Assembly: GCF_900104575.1 (NCBI RefSeq)
Contig: NZ_LT629731.1
Location: 72,205 to 136,204, forward strand
Reading direction: 5' to 3'
DNA: 64,000 bases
Source: Bacillus tuaregi
Lineage (GTDB): Bacteria; Bacillota; Bacilli; Bacillales; Cytobacillaceae
The position numbers were made by a program, and so were the translations under genes. Shown here in pieces: positions 32,011-42,827 of the stretch. Under the pieces are notes generated by a model that was given only the letters and a program-made list of their open reading frames with translations, had not been told where the DNA came from and did not search any database. The stretch's first letter is position 1. Every line of letters starts with the position of its first letter.

Positions 32011-33375
32011 ATGAGTGAATTAGTGGCGGATCGTCTTCCTCCTCAAAATATGGAGGCTGAGCAGGCAGTACTAGGGGCTATTTTTCTTGAGCCGTCATCA
32101 CTTACGTTGGCATCCGAGATTTTGATTCCAGAGGATTTTTACCGTGGCGCTCATCAACGGATTTTTGATGCAATGCTTTCTTTGAATGACAAAGGAGAAG
32201 CTGTTGATTTAATTACAATTACAGAAGAGCTTGCTGCAAAGAAGCTATTAGAGGACGTTGGCGGATTTAGTTATTTGAGTGAACTAGCCGGTTCTGTACC
32301 GACAGCTGCAAATATTGAGTACTATGCGAAAATCGTTGAAGAAAAATCGATTCTACGTAGATTGATTCGAACAGCCACAAATATTGCCCAGGAAGGCTAT
32401 ACGCGTGAGGATGAAGTAGATGTATTGTTAAGTGAAGCGGAGAAAGATATTTTAGCTGTTTCACAAAGAAAAAATTCAGGTGCCTTTCACGATATTAAGG
32501 ATGTTTTAGTTCGTACCTACGACAATATTGAGCAGATGCATAATAGTGCAGGCGAAATTACTGGTATTGCTACTGGGTTCACAGAGCTTGATAAAATGAC
32601 AGCAGGTTTTCAGCGAAATGACTTAATTATTGTAGGAGCTCGTCCTTCCGTTGGTAAGACAGCCTTCGCGTTAAATATTTCACAGAGCGTTGCAACAAAA
32701 ACGGGTGAAAATGTTGCTATCTTCAGTTTGGAGATGGGTGCGGAACAGCTTGTTATGCGTTTGCTTTGTGCTGAAGGGAATATAGACGCCCAGAGATTAA
32801 GAACGGGAGCATTGACTGATGAAGACTGGGGTAAGCTGACAATGGCTATGGGTAGCCTATCCAATGCGGGGATTTTCATTGATGATACACCAGGGGTTAG
32901 AGTGCAGGATATCCGAGCGAAATGCCGCCGTTTAAAGCAGGAGCATGGACTTGGCATGATTCTAATTGACTACCTGCAGTTAATTCTAGGAAGCGGCCGT
33001 TCCGGCGAAAACCGTCAGCAAGAGGTATCGGAAATTTCCCGTTCTTTAAAAGGTCTTGCCCGTGAGCTGCAGGTGCCTGTTATTGCCCTGTCACAGCTTT
33101 CCCGTGGTGTGGAGCAGCGTCAGGACAAGCGTCCGATGATGTCAGATATCCGTGAATCAGGAAGTATTGAGCAGGATGCCGATATTGTTGCCTTTTTATA
33201 CCGTGATGATTACTATGACAAAGAATCTGAGAATAAGAATATCATTGAAATCATTATTGCCAAGCAGCGTAATGGTCCTACAGGAACGGTTTCTCTGGCC
33301 TTTGTTAAAGAGTACAATAAATTCGTCAATCTCGAGCGGCGGTTTGATGATACAGGCGCTCCGCCTGGTGCATAA
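32011..33375 (+). CDS. dnaC: Replicative DNA helicase (DnaB family, DnaC in Bacillus)
   Basis: A 454-residue hexameric fork helicase. The N-terminal DnaB domain (MEAEQAVLGAIFLEP) is followed by the RecA-like motor with Walker A GARPSVGKTAFALN, FSLEMGAEQLVMRL, Walker B MILIDYLQL and SDIRESGSIEQDADIV. No intein is present. It is followed by a strong terminator. Confidence 0.97.
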   Translation: MSELVADRLPPQNMEAEQAVLGAIFLEPSSLTLASEILIPEDFYRGAHQRIFDAMLSLNDKGEAVDLITITEELAAKKLLEDVGGFSYLSELAGSVPTAANIEYYAKIVEEKSILRRLIRTATNIAQEGYTREDEVDVLLSEAEKDILAVSQRKNSGAFHDIKDVLVRTYDNIEQMHNSAGEITGIATGFTELDKMTAGFQRNDLIIVGARPSVGKTAFALNISQSVATKTGENVAIFSLEMGAEQLVMRLLCAEGNIDAQRLRTGALTDEDWGKLTMAMGSLSNAGIFIDDTPGVRVQDIRAKCRRLKQEHGLGMILIDYLQLILGSGRSGENRQQEVSEISRSLKGLARELQVPVIALSQLSRGVEQRQDKRPMMSDIRESGSIEQDADIVAFLYRDDYYDKESENKNIIEIIIAKQRNGPTGTVSLAFVKEYNKFVNLERRFDDTGAPPGA

Positions 33376-33395
33376 GGATAGACTAAGTAAAATCA

Positions 33396-33432
33396 AGACC
33401 TGTAGCGCACCTCGCTTTCAGGTCTTTTTTTG
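33396..33432 (+). terminator. dnaC terminator
   Basis: AAGACCTG/CAGGTCTT with an inner GCG/CGC pair and a seven-T tract. Confidence 0.88.
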
Positions 33433-33471
33433 TCTATTAATCTATAAATTGGAAAAAGGGTAATATTATGT

Positions 33472-33515
33472 TTTTACGAACATATTATTATAGTTATTAT
33501 AAAATGTTCGGGTTT
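33472..33515. promoter_or_regulatory. PurR operator (two PurBoxes) upstream of purA
   Basis: TTTTACGAACATA (33472-33484) and AATGTTCGGGTTT (33503-33515) are inverted PurBox-like sequences around ACGAACAT/ATGTTCGG, 18 bases apart. Bacillus PurR binds such paired boxes and represses purine genes when PRPP is low. Confidence 0.75.
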
Positions 33516-33517
33516 TG

Positions 33518-33546
33518 TTGATTTTAGGAACAATCATTGGTAAACT
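33518..33546 (+). promoter_or_regulatory. purA promoter
   Basis: TTGATT (33518-33523), 17-base spacer, TAAACT (33541-33546) with extended TGG. It directly follows the second PurBox. The remaining 160-base leader has no recognised riboswitch. Confidence 0.6.
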
Positions 33547-33687
33547 ATAAGTTGTTTGATGATTATAACATTTATTTGTCTTGGGTCCTCGGGGAGGTTA
33601 TGGTATTGACTAGCATAATCTGTGCGTCGAGGCAGGACACTGTATCATGTTGAAACCGTATACTTTTAATTAAAAATATGACCGTAA

Positions 33688-35001
<1,314 letters not shown>

Positions 35002-35039
35002 TAAAGTAAAGCGCGAAGCATTAGAATCGGATTGTTTCA

Positions 35040-35075
35040 GGGGGAGAAGCTATTTGGCATCTCCCCCCTTTTTAT
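35040..35075 (+). terminator. purA terminator
   Basis: GGGGGAGA/TCTCCCCC stem with a 12-base loop followed by CTTTTTATT. Confidence 0.85.
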
Positions 35076-35114
35076 TATTTAGATAAAACTTTAGGTAAAA
35101 ACTTTAATAAATGG

Positions 35115-35144
35115 TTGCATTATACTATTTTTCTATGATATTAT
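35115..35144 (+). promoter_or_regulatory. tRNA cluster promoter
   Basis: TTGCAT (35115-35120), 18-base spacer, TATTAT (35139-35144) with extended TGA, 36 bases before the first tRNA. Confidence 0.6.
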
Positions 35145-35180
35145 AAAAAGCGTCGTCACGAACGACAGATATTCTAGTTA

Positions 35181-35256
35181 GAGCCATTAGCTCAGTCGGT
35201 AGAGCATCTGACTTTTAATCAGAGGGTCGAAGGTTCGAGTCCTTCATGGCTCACCA
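35181..35256 (+). tRNA. tRNA-Lys (TTT)
   Basis: Acceptor arms GAGCCAT/ATGGCTC, D-arm AGCTCAGTCGGTAGAGC, anticodon loop CTTTTAA with anticodon TTT, T-loop GGTTCGAGTCC, encoded CCA end. Confidence 0.97.
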
Positions 35257-35265
35257 TTTGTTAAT

Positions 35266-35337
35266 GGCCCCTTGGTCAAGCGGTTAAGACACCGCCCTTT
35301 CACGGCGGTAACACGGGTTCGAATCCCGTAGGGGTCA
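35266..35337 (+). tRNA. tRNA-Glu (TTC)
   Basis: Acceptor arms GGCCCCT/AGGGGTC, anticodon loop CTTTCAC with anticodon TTC, T-loop GGTTCGAATCC. The CCA end is not encoded, unlike the Lys and Asp genes beside it. Confidence 0.96.
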
Positions 35338-35390
35338 TTTAGAAAGCGGAAGCGCCAATTGGCGTTTCAAGCGATTTCTAAATAAAATCT

Positions 35391-35467
35391 GGTCCGGTAG
35401 TTCAGTTGGTTAGAATGCCTGCCTGTCACGCAGGAGGTCGCGGGTTCGAGTCCCGTCCGGACCGCCA
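35391..35467 (+). tRNA. tRNA-Asp (GTC)
   Basis: Acceptor arms GGTCCGG/CCGGACC, anticodon GTC in CTGTCAC, T-loop GGTTCGAGTCC, encoded CCA. A short fragment of repeat family R2 (AAAGCGGAAGCGCCAATTGG, 35343) lies just upstream, inside the tRNA cluster. Confidence 0.97.
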
Positions 35468-35494
35468 TTTATGTAAAATATTATAATTTCATAT

Positions 35495-35567
35495 GGCTCA
35501 GTAGCTCAGTCGGTAGAGCAATGGACTGAAAATCCATGTGTCGGCGGTTCGATTCCGTCCTGAGCCA
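35495..35567 (+). tRNA. tRNA-Phe (GAA)
   Basis: Acceptor arms GGCTCAG/CTGAGCC, anticodon loop CTGAAAA with anticodon GAA, T-loop GGTTCGATTCC. CCA is not encoded (ACTA follows). Lys-Glu-Asp-Phe order matches the trnY-type cluster near purA in B. subtilis. Confidence 0.96.
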
Positions 35568-35570
35568 CTA

Positions 35571-35616
35571 TGTAACAAAAAGGAGTATGATTATGTCATA
35601 CTCCTTTTTGTTACAT
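35571..35616 (+). terminator. tRNA cluster terminator
   Basis: GTAACAAAAAGGAGTATGA and its exact reverse complement form a 19-bp perfect stem with a 5-base loop. The T-tract lies inside the stem, so it may act in both directions. Confidence 0.85.
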
Positions 35617-35730
35617 AAATTTAATCTATCGGTTAGAAATAGAGGCTTTTATTCTGTTATATGAAACATAATAAAACCGTGCCATACTTTATTTTTTGTC
35701 ATCATTTTGTAATATGGTTGTAGGGCTCTA

Positions 35731-35760
35731 TTGAAAAACGTGAATATCGAGGGATAAAAT
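35731..35760 (+). promoter_or_regulatory. walR operon promoter
   Basis: TTGAAA (35731-35736), 18-base spacer, TAAAAT (35755-35760), 104 bases before walR. Confidence 0.5.
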
Positions 35761-35864
35761 GATAAAGTAAACTAGGAAACATATGTAGAATGTTACTATT
35801 ATTCATAACTTTTATTGTTATGAGGAAATGATGGATATGAAATCGAAAGGAACGATAGAAAAGT

Positions 35865-36575
35865 ATGAATAAGAAAATTCTTGTTGTTGATGATGAGAAG
35901 CCCATTGCAGATATATTACAGTTTAATTTAGTGAAGGAAGGGTATGAAGTAACCTGTGCATACGATGGTCATGAGGCATTGGAGATGGTTGATACAATCA
36001 TACCTGACTTAGTGCTGCTTGATATTATGCTTCCACAGCTGGACGGGATGGAAGTGTGCCGAGAAATTCGTAAAAAATATGAAATGCCGATTATTATGCT
36101 TACAGCTAAGGATTCAGAAATTGATAAAGTACTGGGACTTGAATTGGGTGCAGATGATTATATCACAAAGCCCTTTAGTACGAGAGAGTTAATTGCTCGT
36201 GTAAAGGCTAATTTGAGACGACATCAGGCCGTTGCAGCTGTATCTGAGGAAGAAGAACGAAATGAGATAGCAATCGGCTCGTTAACGATTCACCCAGATG
36301 CATATATTGTGTCAAAACGTGGTGAAACGATCGAGCTTACACATCGTGAATTTGAACTGCTGCACTATTTAGCTCAGCATATTGGACAGGTTATGACGAG
36401 GGAGCATTTATTACAGACGGTTTGGGGCTATGACTATTTTGGGGATGTGCGGACTGTAGATGTAACCGTTAGACGCTTGAGGGAAAAAATCGAGGATAAC
36501 CCAAGTCACCCGCTTTGGATTGTAACGAGAAGAGGAGTCGGCTATTATCTTCGAAACCCTGAGCAGGAGTCATAA
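35865..36575 (+). CDS. walR: Two-component response regulator WalR (YycF)
   Basis: A 236-residue OmpR-type regulator of peptidoglycan hydrolases, essential in most Firmicutes. The receiver domain has DDE near residues 9-11, phosphoacceptor Asp53 (LVLLDIMLP) and Lys in TKPFSTREL; the C-terminal winged helix includes [20 protein letters not shown]. Six bases separate it from walK. Confidence 0.98.
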   Translation: MNKKILVVDDEKPIADILQFNLVKEGYEVTCAYDGHEALEMVDTIIPDLVLLDIMLPQLDGMEVCREIRKKYEMPIIMLTAKDSEIDKVLGLELGADDYITKPFSTRELIARVKANLRRHQAVAAVSEEEERNEIAIGSLTIHPDAYIVSKRGETIELTHREFELLHYLAQHIGQVMTREHLLQTVWGYDYFGDVRTVDVTVRRLREKIEDNPSHPLWIVTRRGVGYYLRNPEQES

Positions 36576-36581
36576 GACTTT

Positions 36582-38423
36582 ATGAGAAAAGTTGGTTTTT
36601 TTCAATCTGTTCAGCACAAAACGGTCCTTATTTATATGCTGCTCATCATTATTGCTATGCAGGTCATAGGTGTTTATTTTGTCAGACAGTTAGAATCAAC
36701 CTTAAAGGAAAACTTTACAACATCTATAGAGGATAAGGAAAAGCTGCTTAATTATTATATTGAAGAGTTGTTGACGAAGGAGACAGAACCGGAGGAAGAG
36801 GAAGTACCATTAGAAACCAGTATTAAAAATATACTGGGTGATTATCGGTCTTCCTCAGATATTATTGAGGTTAGAGTTATCGACGGGAAATCACGTCGAA
36901 TTCTTGGTACCTCTGACCTTGATAATCAGGAAATTGTCGGACAAAAAACAACGGAAACAAGGATACTAAGAGTATTGGCAACATCCCAGAAAGATGAACG
37001 GGAAATGATAGACAGAAATACTGGCAAACGGATATGGGTCTTAACAAGTCCTGTTATGGCAAATGATGAGGTCGTGGGAGCCATATACTTTGTTGCCAAA
37101 ATCGAAAATGTCTTTGTACAAATGAAGCAAATTAATCAAATCTTTATCACGGGTACGGTTATTGCACTGGTGATTACAGTTGTATTAGGCTTTTTACTCG
37201 CAAGAGCGATTACCAAGCCGATATCCGATATGAGGCGGCAAGCCATAGCGCTTTCTAAGGGGAACTATTCCCGGAAGGTAAAGGTCTATGGCAATGATGA
37301 AATTGGTCAGTTGGCATTTGCCTTTAATAATTTAACGAAAAAGCTTCAGGAGGCCCAAAGCTCGACTGAGAGTGAACGGCGAAAGCTATCATCCGTTCTT
37401 TCGTATATGACAGATGGGGTAATCGCTACAGACAGAAGGGGACGCGTAATCCTGATTAATGATCAGGCTGCCTTGATGTTGAACGTTTCACGTGAAACGG
37501 TGCTTTCTACTCCGATTGTTTCACTTCTTGACCTTGAAAATGAATATACCTTTGACGAACTGGTTTCAGAAAAGGATTCTGTCATTTTGGATTATAGTAC
37601 GGATGGGAGTCCGTATATTCTGCGTGCAAATTTTTCAGTTATTCAAAAGGAAACGGGTTTTGTAAATGGTCTTATAACAGTTTTACATGATATTACGGAT
37701 CAGGAAAAGATTGAAATGGAGCGTCGGGAGTTTGTTGCGAATGTGTCTCATGAACTGAGGACGCCATTAACAACGATGAGGAGCTATTTGGAAGCCCTGT
37801 CGGATGGGGCATGGCAGGATAAAGAGATTGCACCGAATTTTCTAAATGTAGCTCAAAATGAAACAGAGCGGATGATTCGCCTTGTCAATGATTTATTACA
37901 GCTCTCGAAAATGGATAGCAAGGATTATAAGCTGTCAAGGGAATGGGTTGACTTTGTGATGTTTTTCAACCGGATTATTGACCGGTTTGAGCTGACAAAG
38001 GATCAAACCGTTTCTTTTGAAAGAAAGCTTCCTGACAAGCCTGTATTGCTGGAAATAGATGCTGATAAGTTGACACAGGTCATTGATAATATTATTTCTA
38101 ATGCATTAAAGTACTCACCCGAGGGAGGAAAAGTTACCTTTAGGATTAAGGAACAGGATGATCTAATTGTTGTGAGTGTTACCGACCAGGGTGTGGGAAT
38201 CCCGAAAGGAAACGTGAATAAAATCTTTGGCCGTTTCTATCGCGTCGATAGAGCGCGCTCCAGAAAATTGGGTGGCACCGGACTGGGATTAGCCATAGCT
38301 AAGGAAATGGTTGAGGCCCATGACGGTCATATTTGGGCTAGAAGTATTGAAGGAAAAGGAACAACGATATTCTTTAGTCTGCCCTATGAAAAGTACGAGG
38401 ACGAGGAGGATGATTGGAGTTGA
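36582..38423 (+). CDS. walK: Sensor histidine kinase WalK (YycG)
   Basis: The 613-residue kinase partner of WalR. It has a membrane segment (about 14-34), an extracellular Cache-like domain, a second membrane segment (about 183-203), HAMP, PAS (about 265-370), a HisKA domain with FVANVSHELRTPLTTM (His near 390) and HATPase with NIISNALKYSPEGG, DQGVGIP and GTGLGLAI. A parS site lies within the coding sequence at 37484. It overlaps walH by ten bases. Confidence 0.98.
   Translation: MRKVGFFQSVQHKTVLIYMLLIIIAMQVIGVYFVRQLESTLKENFTTSIEDKEKLLNYYIEELLTKETEPEEEEVPLETSIKNILGDYRSSSDIIEVRVIDGKSRRILGTSDLDNQEIVGQKTTETRILRVLATSQKDEREMIDRNTGKRIWVLTSPVMANDEVVGAIYFVAKIENVFVQMKQINQIFITGTVIALVITVVLGFLLARAITKPISDMRRQAIALSKGNYSRKVKVYGNDEIGQLAFAFNNLTKKLQEAQSSTESERRKLSSVLSYMTDGVIATDRRGRVILINDQAALMLNVSRETVLSTPIVSLLDLENEYTFDELVSEKDSVILDYSTDGSPYILRANFSVIQKETGFVNGLITVLHDITDQEKIEMERREFVANVSHELRTPLTTMRSYLEALSDGAWQDKEIAPNFLNVAQNETERMIRLVNDLLQLSKMDSKDYKLSREWVDFVMFFNRIIDRFELTKDQTVSFERKLPDKPVLLEIDADKLTQVIDNIISNALKYSPEGGKVTFRIKEQDDLIVVSVTDQGVGIPKGNVNKIFGRFYRVDRARSRKLGGTGLGLAIAKEMVEAHDGHIWARSIEGKGTTIFFSLPYEKYEDEEDDWS
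37484..37499. promoter_or_regulatory. parS: parS site inside walK
   Basis: CGTTTCACGTGAAACG retains the complete GTTTCACGTGAAAC core; only the two outermost bases differ from consensus. A parS in this gene (yycG) is also known in B. subtilis, supporting function. Confidence 0.88.
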
Positions 38424-39739
38424 CATATGAAAGTATTAAATCCATCATCTTAACCATTCTTGTTGGATTGAGCTTGCTGTTAACCTGGAGCCTCTGGACG
38501 TATCAGCCGAATTATGAAGAGTTAGGGAATGGTGAAACGGTTCAAGAGGTGAGCTTTAGTCCCAAGAAAACAATCAAGGAAATCGTGAAGCCTGAGCAAA
38601 TTATCTTTCATTCTGCTGGGGCCTTTTATGGAACTCTTACAGAAGATAATGTGGATCAAATGATTAATGAAATAAGCACTTGGAATTATAGTGGATTTGA
38701 GCGTATTAGTTTTGAGGCAATCGATATATATTCTCTTACTGATAATCAAGAAGCAGTGGAAATTCTATTCCCCAGCCCTATCATGATGAATGTATATAAA
38801 AATGTTCTCGGAGTGAAGGAAAAAGATGTACCAAATTTCCAGTTTAGTCAAATCATTATTCCGTTGAATATTGACGAGCGTGAGCATGGGGTTGTTTATT
38901 TCGTTTCACAGGAAGACAAAACAATCTATCGAAGTATTGTTACTTTAACATTTATTGCTGATTTTAAGGGAGCTTATTATGAAGCTTCGAAAGCCTATCG
39001 TAAGTATTTCCCGCATCAAACAGCATCTGGGCACAGAATTTATCTCCCTGAGGAAGAAATTGAATTATTCAGCTACCAGCATCTCTCCGCCGAATTAGAT
39101 TCTAACAAGTTTAAAAATGCACTTTTCGACGACCCTAGTCTTGTTCAGAAAAATAATACTAGCACAGGTGTAGAGTATAAAGATGCATCAAGCTTAATGA
39201 AAGTTAATCCGAGCAGTAATCTGATTACTTATATAGACCCTTCAGAGGTTGGCAGTAAAGAAATTAATACAAGCGATATGTTGAAGAGAAGTATAGATTT
39301 TGTGAATGGACATGGAGGCTGGACCGATTCGTATCGATTTGTTGGAATGGATAGTGAACTAAGAACGGTCAATTTTCGATTGTATGGACAGGAAGGCTAT
39401 CCTATATTCAGTGAAAATACCCCTGCTATATCTAAAATTCAGCTAGTTTGGGGCAATACAGATATTAGCCGATATAAACGTAATAATTTTTACTTTGATA
39501 TTTTGACAACAAGTTCTTCTCGGACACTGGAATCAGGGGCCGCTGTCCTTGAGAAAATTGAGAGCTTAGACCAGTTTAACTCTGATCTGCTGGAGGATAT
39601 AAAAATCGGCTATAGCATGGAAATGAATGCCCAATCGCTGCTGATTGACCTTGAGCCTTGCTGGTACTACTATTATAATGGCATCTGGAAGTCGCTTGAT
39701 ACGAAAGAGCATGGAGGGGAAACTCATGGATTGGAGTAA
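38414..39739 (+). CDS. walH: WalK regulator WalH (YycH)
   Basis: A 441-residue YycH-family protein with one N-terminal membrane segment (about 10-28) and a large extracytoplasmic domain. With WalI it binds and modulates WalK. Start ATG overlaps walK; its 3' end overlaps walI by 14 bases, which fits tight translational coupling. Confidence 0.93.
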   Translation: MELTYESIKSIILTILVGLSLLLTWSLWTYQPNYEELGNGETVQEVSFSPKKTIKEIVKPEQIIFHSAGAFYGTLTEDNVDQMINEISTWNYSGFERISFEAIDIYSLTDNQEAVEILFPSPIMMNVYKNVLGVKEKDVPNFQFSQIIIPLNIDEREHGVVYFVSQEDKTIYRSIVTLTFIADFKGAYYEASKAYRKYFPHQTASGHRIYLPEEEIELFSYQHLSAELDSNKFKNALFDDPSLVQKNNTSTGVEYKDASSLMKVNPSSNLITYIDPSEVGSKEINTSDMLKRSIDFVNGHGGWTDSYRFVGMDSELRTVNFRLYGQEGYPIFSENTPAISKIQLVWGNTDISRYKRNNFYFDILTTSSSRTLESGAAVLEKIESLDQFNSDLLEDIKIGYSMEMNAQSLLIDLEPCWYYYYNGIWKSLDTKEHGGETHGLE

Positions 39740-40547
39740 AATCAAAACCATTTTCATTATCTCCTTCCTGATTCTTGATCTTTACTTAGTGTATGAATTC
39801 TTTAAAATATGGGATGAAAGTCAATATGAAGTGGTAAAGCCGGAAGTGGAAGAATCAATTGAAAAGCGGCTTAAGGTTGATGAAATTGAATATGTTACCC
39901 TCCCGAAGAGCTTTGTAGAGGATTATTATTTAAAAGCAAAACCAAAGGAATTCAAGGAAGAGGACTTAGTGGATAATAGTACATTAAAAAATCAAACCAC
40001 TAAGGTTACAGCCGGAACGATATTAGAATCTGAACTTAATGAACCATTGAAGGTATCAGATAAATTCGGTCCATCCGAGTTAAACAGCTTTATTAAAAAC
40101 CATATCCTGTATGGTGATGAATATCGCTACTGGGAAGAAAGCAATGACGATAAGATGATCATTTATACGCAGCATTTTGAAGGAAAGACATTATTTGAAA
40201 ATGATAACGGTAAGCTTATTTTTTATTTAAATGATAATAATGAAATTGAATCGTACAGGCAGACCTATCTTGAAGAAATCGTGAAGCTTTCAAAATCGGA
40301 AAAAATTATTCAACCGATCAAGGCAATTGAGACACTATATTCAAATGACTTTATAAAGCCGAAAAGCTCAATCACAGAAGTGGAGCTCGGGTACTATACA
40401 TTGGTTGATGAGTCAGCACAAGTATTGAATCCTGCTTGGTGTTTTGTCGTGGATGGTAAAGAAAAGTTATTTGTCAGTGCCTTTGAAGGGAAAATTGTTG
40501 AATTAAAAGAAAAAGAAAAAGAAAAAGACAAAAGTATAGTGGAGTGA
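39726..40547 (+). CDS. walI: WalK regulator WalI (YycI)
   Basis: A 273-residue YycI-family protein beginning MDWSKIKTIFIISFLILDLY, a single N-terminal membrane anchor followed by an extracytoplasmic domain. GGAGGGG six bases before the ATG fixes the start; the open frame begins 27 codons earlier inside walH. The C-terminus is a run of Lys/Glu. Confidence 0.93.
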   Translation: MDWSKIKTIFIISFLILDLYLVYEFFKIWDESQYEVVKPEVEESIEKRLKVDEIEYVTLPKSFVEDYYLKAKPKEFKEEDLVDNSTLKNQTTKVTAGTILESELNEPLKVSDKFGPSELNSFIKNHILYGDEYRYWEESNDDKMIIYTQHFEGKTLFENDNGKLIFYLNDNNEIESYRQTYLEEIVKLSKSEKIIQPIKAIETLYSNDFIKPKSSITEVELGYYTLVDESAQVLNPAWCFVVDGKEKLFVSAFEGKIVELKEKEKEKDKSIVE

Positions 40548-40553
40548 GAAAGT

Positions 40554-41348
40554 ATGGCGTTACAATTTAGTATTCTTGCGAGCGGAAGTACGGGGAATGC
40601 GACCTTTATCGAATCAGACAATCATTCCTTTTTAGTTGATGCCGGCTTTAGCGGTAAGCAGATGGAGGCGTTGTTTGATCAAGTTGGTCGTGATATTAGT
40701 AAGCTTTCAGGGATTTTTGTGACACATGAACATAGTGACCATATAAAAGGTGTAGGAATCCTCGCTCGTAAATATAAGCTGCCAATCTATGCAAACGCGA
40801 AAACATGGAAGGCAATGGACCATTTAATTGGAGAAGTTCCAACCGAACAGAAGTTTATTTTTGGAATGGAAACCGTCAAAAGCTTTGGTTCAGTCGATAT
40901 TGAATCCTTTGGTGTATCCCATGATGCAGCAGAACCGATGTTTTATGTCTTCCATCACGAGGGTAAAAAGCTAGTTATCATTACTGATACCGGATATGTA
41001 AGTGACCGCATGAAGGGCACGATTTCGAATGCAGATGCGTATGTATTTGAAAGTAATCATGACGTCAGTATGCTGCGGATGGGGCGTTATCCCTGGAATA
41101 TTAAACGAAGAATATTAAGTGATGTTGGCCACGTCTCCAATGAAGATGCAGCGCTGGCGATGAGTGATGTCATTGGAGATCAGACGAAGGGCATCTATCT
41201 TGCCCATTTAAGTCTTGATAATAATATGAAGGATTTAGCACGTATGGCTGTAACGCAAACCCTGGAGACAAAGGGCATTATTGTAGGTGAACAGGTAAGC
41301 CTTTATGATACAGATCCTAAGACGCCTACCCCGCTAAAAGTATTATAA
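40554..41348 (+). CDS. walJ: Metallo-beta-lactamase fold exonuclease WalJ (YycJ)
   Basis: A 264-residue MBL-fold protein with the metal motif [10 protein letters not shown], a second Asp/His set ([12 protein letters not shown]) and VGHVSNEDA. YycJ proteins are exonucleases (connected with mismatch repair in Bacillus) kept in the wal operon. Six bases after walI. Confidence 0.94.
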   Translation: MALQFSILASGSTGNATFIESDNHSFLVDAGFSGKQMEALFDQVGRDISKLSGIFVTHEHSDHIKGVGILARKYKLPIYANAKTWKAMDHLIGEVPTEQKFIFGMETVKSFGSVDIESFGVSHDAAEPMFYVFHHEGKKLVIITDTGYVSDRMKGTISNADAYVFESNHDVSMLRMGRYPWNIKRRILSDVGHVSNEDAALAMSDVIGDQTKGIYLAHLSLDNNMKDLARMAVTQTLETKGIIVGEQVSLYDTDPKTPTPLKVL

Positions 41349-41349
41349 A

Positions 41350-41410
41350 AAGTAGTTTATCGAGCGAGCTTAAGTAAATCCGGACACAAATTCGACGGGC
41401 GAATTTGATC
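41350..41410. repeat. Dispersed repeat, family R1 (linker and tail copy)
   Basis: AGTAGTTTATCGAGCGAGCT followed by CCGGACACAAATTCGACGGG and CGAATTTGATC matches the linker and tail of the copy at 6454 but lacks the palindromic module. It begins at the walJ stop codon. Confidence 0.65.
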
Positions 41411-41504
41411 AGTCATTCCTTTTCATTAGTTTTTTAAAGCATGACGAGTATAATATTGGTTAGATAGGTAAAATAAAAAGTAGAGAAATATCGGGAGAAA
41501 GGAT

Positions 41505-42740
41505 GTGGACTCGGTGGGTTATTATGACCAGGATGACGAACATCGTGTAAGGAAGCCAAAGGGAAGAAAGGGCGGTTATTTTCTTTCTAGTCTGGCAGGT
41601 GCTGTTGTTGGAGCATTGCTTGTTACTTTAACCGTACCAACTTTATCTGATTATGGACTTCTTCCCTACTCTGTACAGCCAGCTAACCAGGTTGAAGTAA
41701 AAGAAAATAGTAATAAAGGTAATACAGTTACACAAAATGTTTCACTGGAGGTTGAAACAGGTGTGACAAAGGCTGTTGAAAAGGCAGGTGACGCTGTTGT
41801 TGGAATCACAAATATCCAAGCAGCAGGCTTTTGGTCACAGCAGGGAGATGCCAATCAGGAGGCTGGGACAGGCTCAGGAGTTATTTACAAAAAGGCAGGC
41901 GATCGAGCCTTTATTGTCACGAATAACCATGTCGTAGAAGGAGCTGACCAACTTGAGGTTACCTTATCAGATGGAACAAAGCTTTCTGCAGAAATAAAGG
42001 GCAGTGATCCTTGGACGGACCTGGCTGTTATTGAAGTCCCTGGCAATGATATTAAAACAATTGCCGAGTTTGGCGATTCAGATGCCTTAAAATCGGGTGA
42101 GCCAGTAATTGCGATTGGTAATCCTCTCGGTTTAGGCTTTTCGGGTTCTGTCACAAGCGGAATTATTTCCGGCTTAGAGCGGACGATTCCGGTGGATTTA
42201 AATATGGATGGTATGGAGGATTGGCAGGTAGAGGTCCTTCAAACTGATGCTGCCATCAATCCTGGAAATAGCGGCGGTGCCTTAGTGAATATTGCCGGAC
42301 AGGTTATCGGCATCAATTCAATGAAGATTGCTCAGGAGGCAGTTGAAGGGATAGGACTTTCCATCCCCATCAATTCGGCTATTCCTATTATTGAGGACTT
42401 AGAGCAATATGGCGAGGTTAGAAGACCTGCAATGGGTGTTCAGCTTCGAAATTTAACGGAAATCTCCTCTTATCACCAGCAGGAAACATTGATTCTGCCG
42501 CGTGATGTGAAAGAAGGCGTAATGATTGAAAGAGTCGTTCCTAACTCACCAGCTGATAAAGCCGGCCTTCAGGAACTAGATGTAATTGTTGAAATGGATG
42601 GAGAAACCATCACCGATGTGATTTCATTACGAAAGCATCTTTATAATGAAAAGCAGATTGGTGACCAGATGAGCGTTACCTATTATCGTGAAGGAAAGAG
42701 ACAGGAAGCAACGTTAACCTTGGTTGGTGAAACCTACTAA
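41505..42740 (+). CDS. htrC: HtrA-type serine protease HtrC (YyxA)
   Basis: A 411-residue trypsin-like protease/chaperone, membrane-anchored by one N-terminal segment (about 24-45). The catalytic His lies in VTNNHVVEGAD, Asp in DLAVIEV and Ser in GNSGGALVN; a PDZ domain (about 310-405, SPADKAGLQELDVIVEMDG) closes the protein. GTG start with GGGAG seven bases upstream; a second in-frame GTG three codons on is possible. It handles misfolded proteins at the cell surface; end of the wal operon with its own terminator. Confidence 0.94.
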   Translation: MDSVGYYDQDDEHRVRKPKGRKGGYFLSSLAGAVVGALLVTLTVPTLSDYGLLPYSVQPANQVEVKENSNKGNTVTQNVSLEVETGVTKAVEKAGDAVVGITNIQAAGFWSQQGDANQEAGTGSGVIYKKAGDRAFIVTNNHVVEGADQLEVTLSDGTKLSAEIKGSDPWTDLAVIEVPGNDIKTIAEFGDSDALKSGEPVIAIGNPLGLGFSGSVTSGIISGLERTIPVDLNMDGMEDWQVEVLQTDAAINPGNSGGALVNIAGQVIGINSMKIAQEAVEGIGLSIPINSAIPIIEDLEQYGEVRRPAMGVQLRNLTEISSYHQQETLILPRDVKEGVMIERVVPNSPADKAGLQELDVIVEMDGETITDVISLRKHLYNEKQIGDQMSVTYYREGKRQEATLTLVGETY

Positions 42741-42753
42741 TCGTAGAAATTGG

Positions 42754-42787
42754 ACAGGAAGGCTCGAGTAGCTTTCCTGTTTTTTTG
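42754..42787 (+). terminator. htrC terminator
   Basis: ACAGGAA/TTCCTGT stem with a 13-base inner region and a seven-T tract. Confidence 0.85.
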
Positions 42788-42827
42788 TGGACTATGATAT
42801 GATGGGTGATGGAATATTTAAGAGAGT

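Noticed and set aside
37266-37275. Noc-binding site (ATTCCCGGAA) in walK
   Set aside because: Shorter and less symmetrical than the ATTTCCCGGGAAAT consensus; no convincing Noc site was found in the window.
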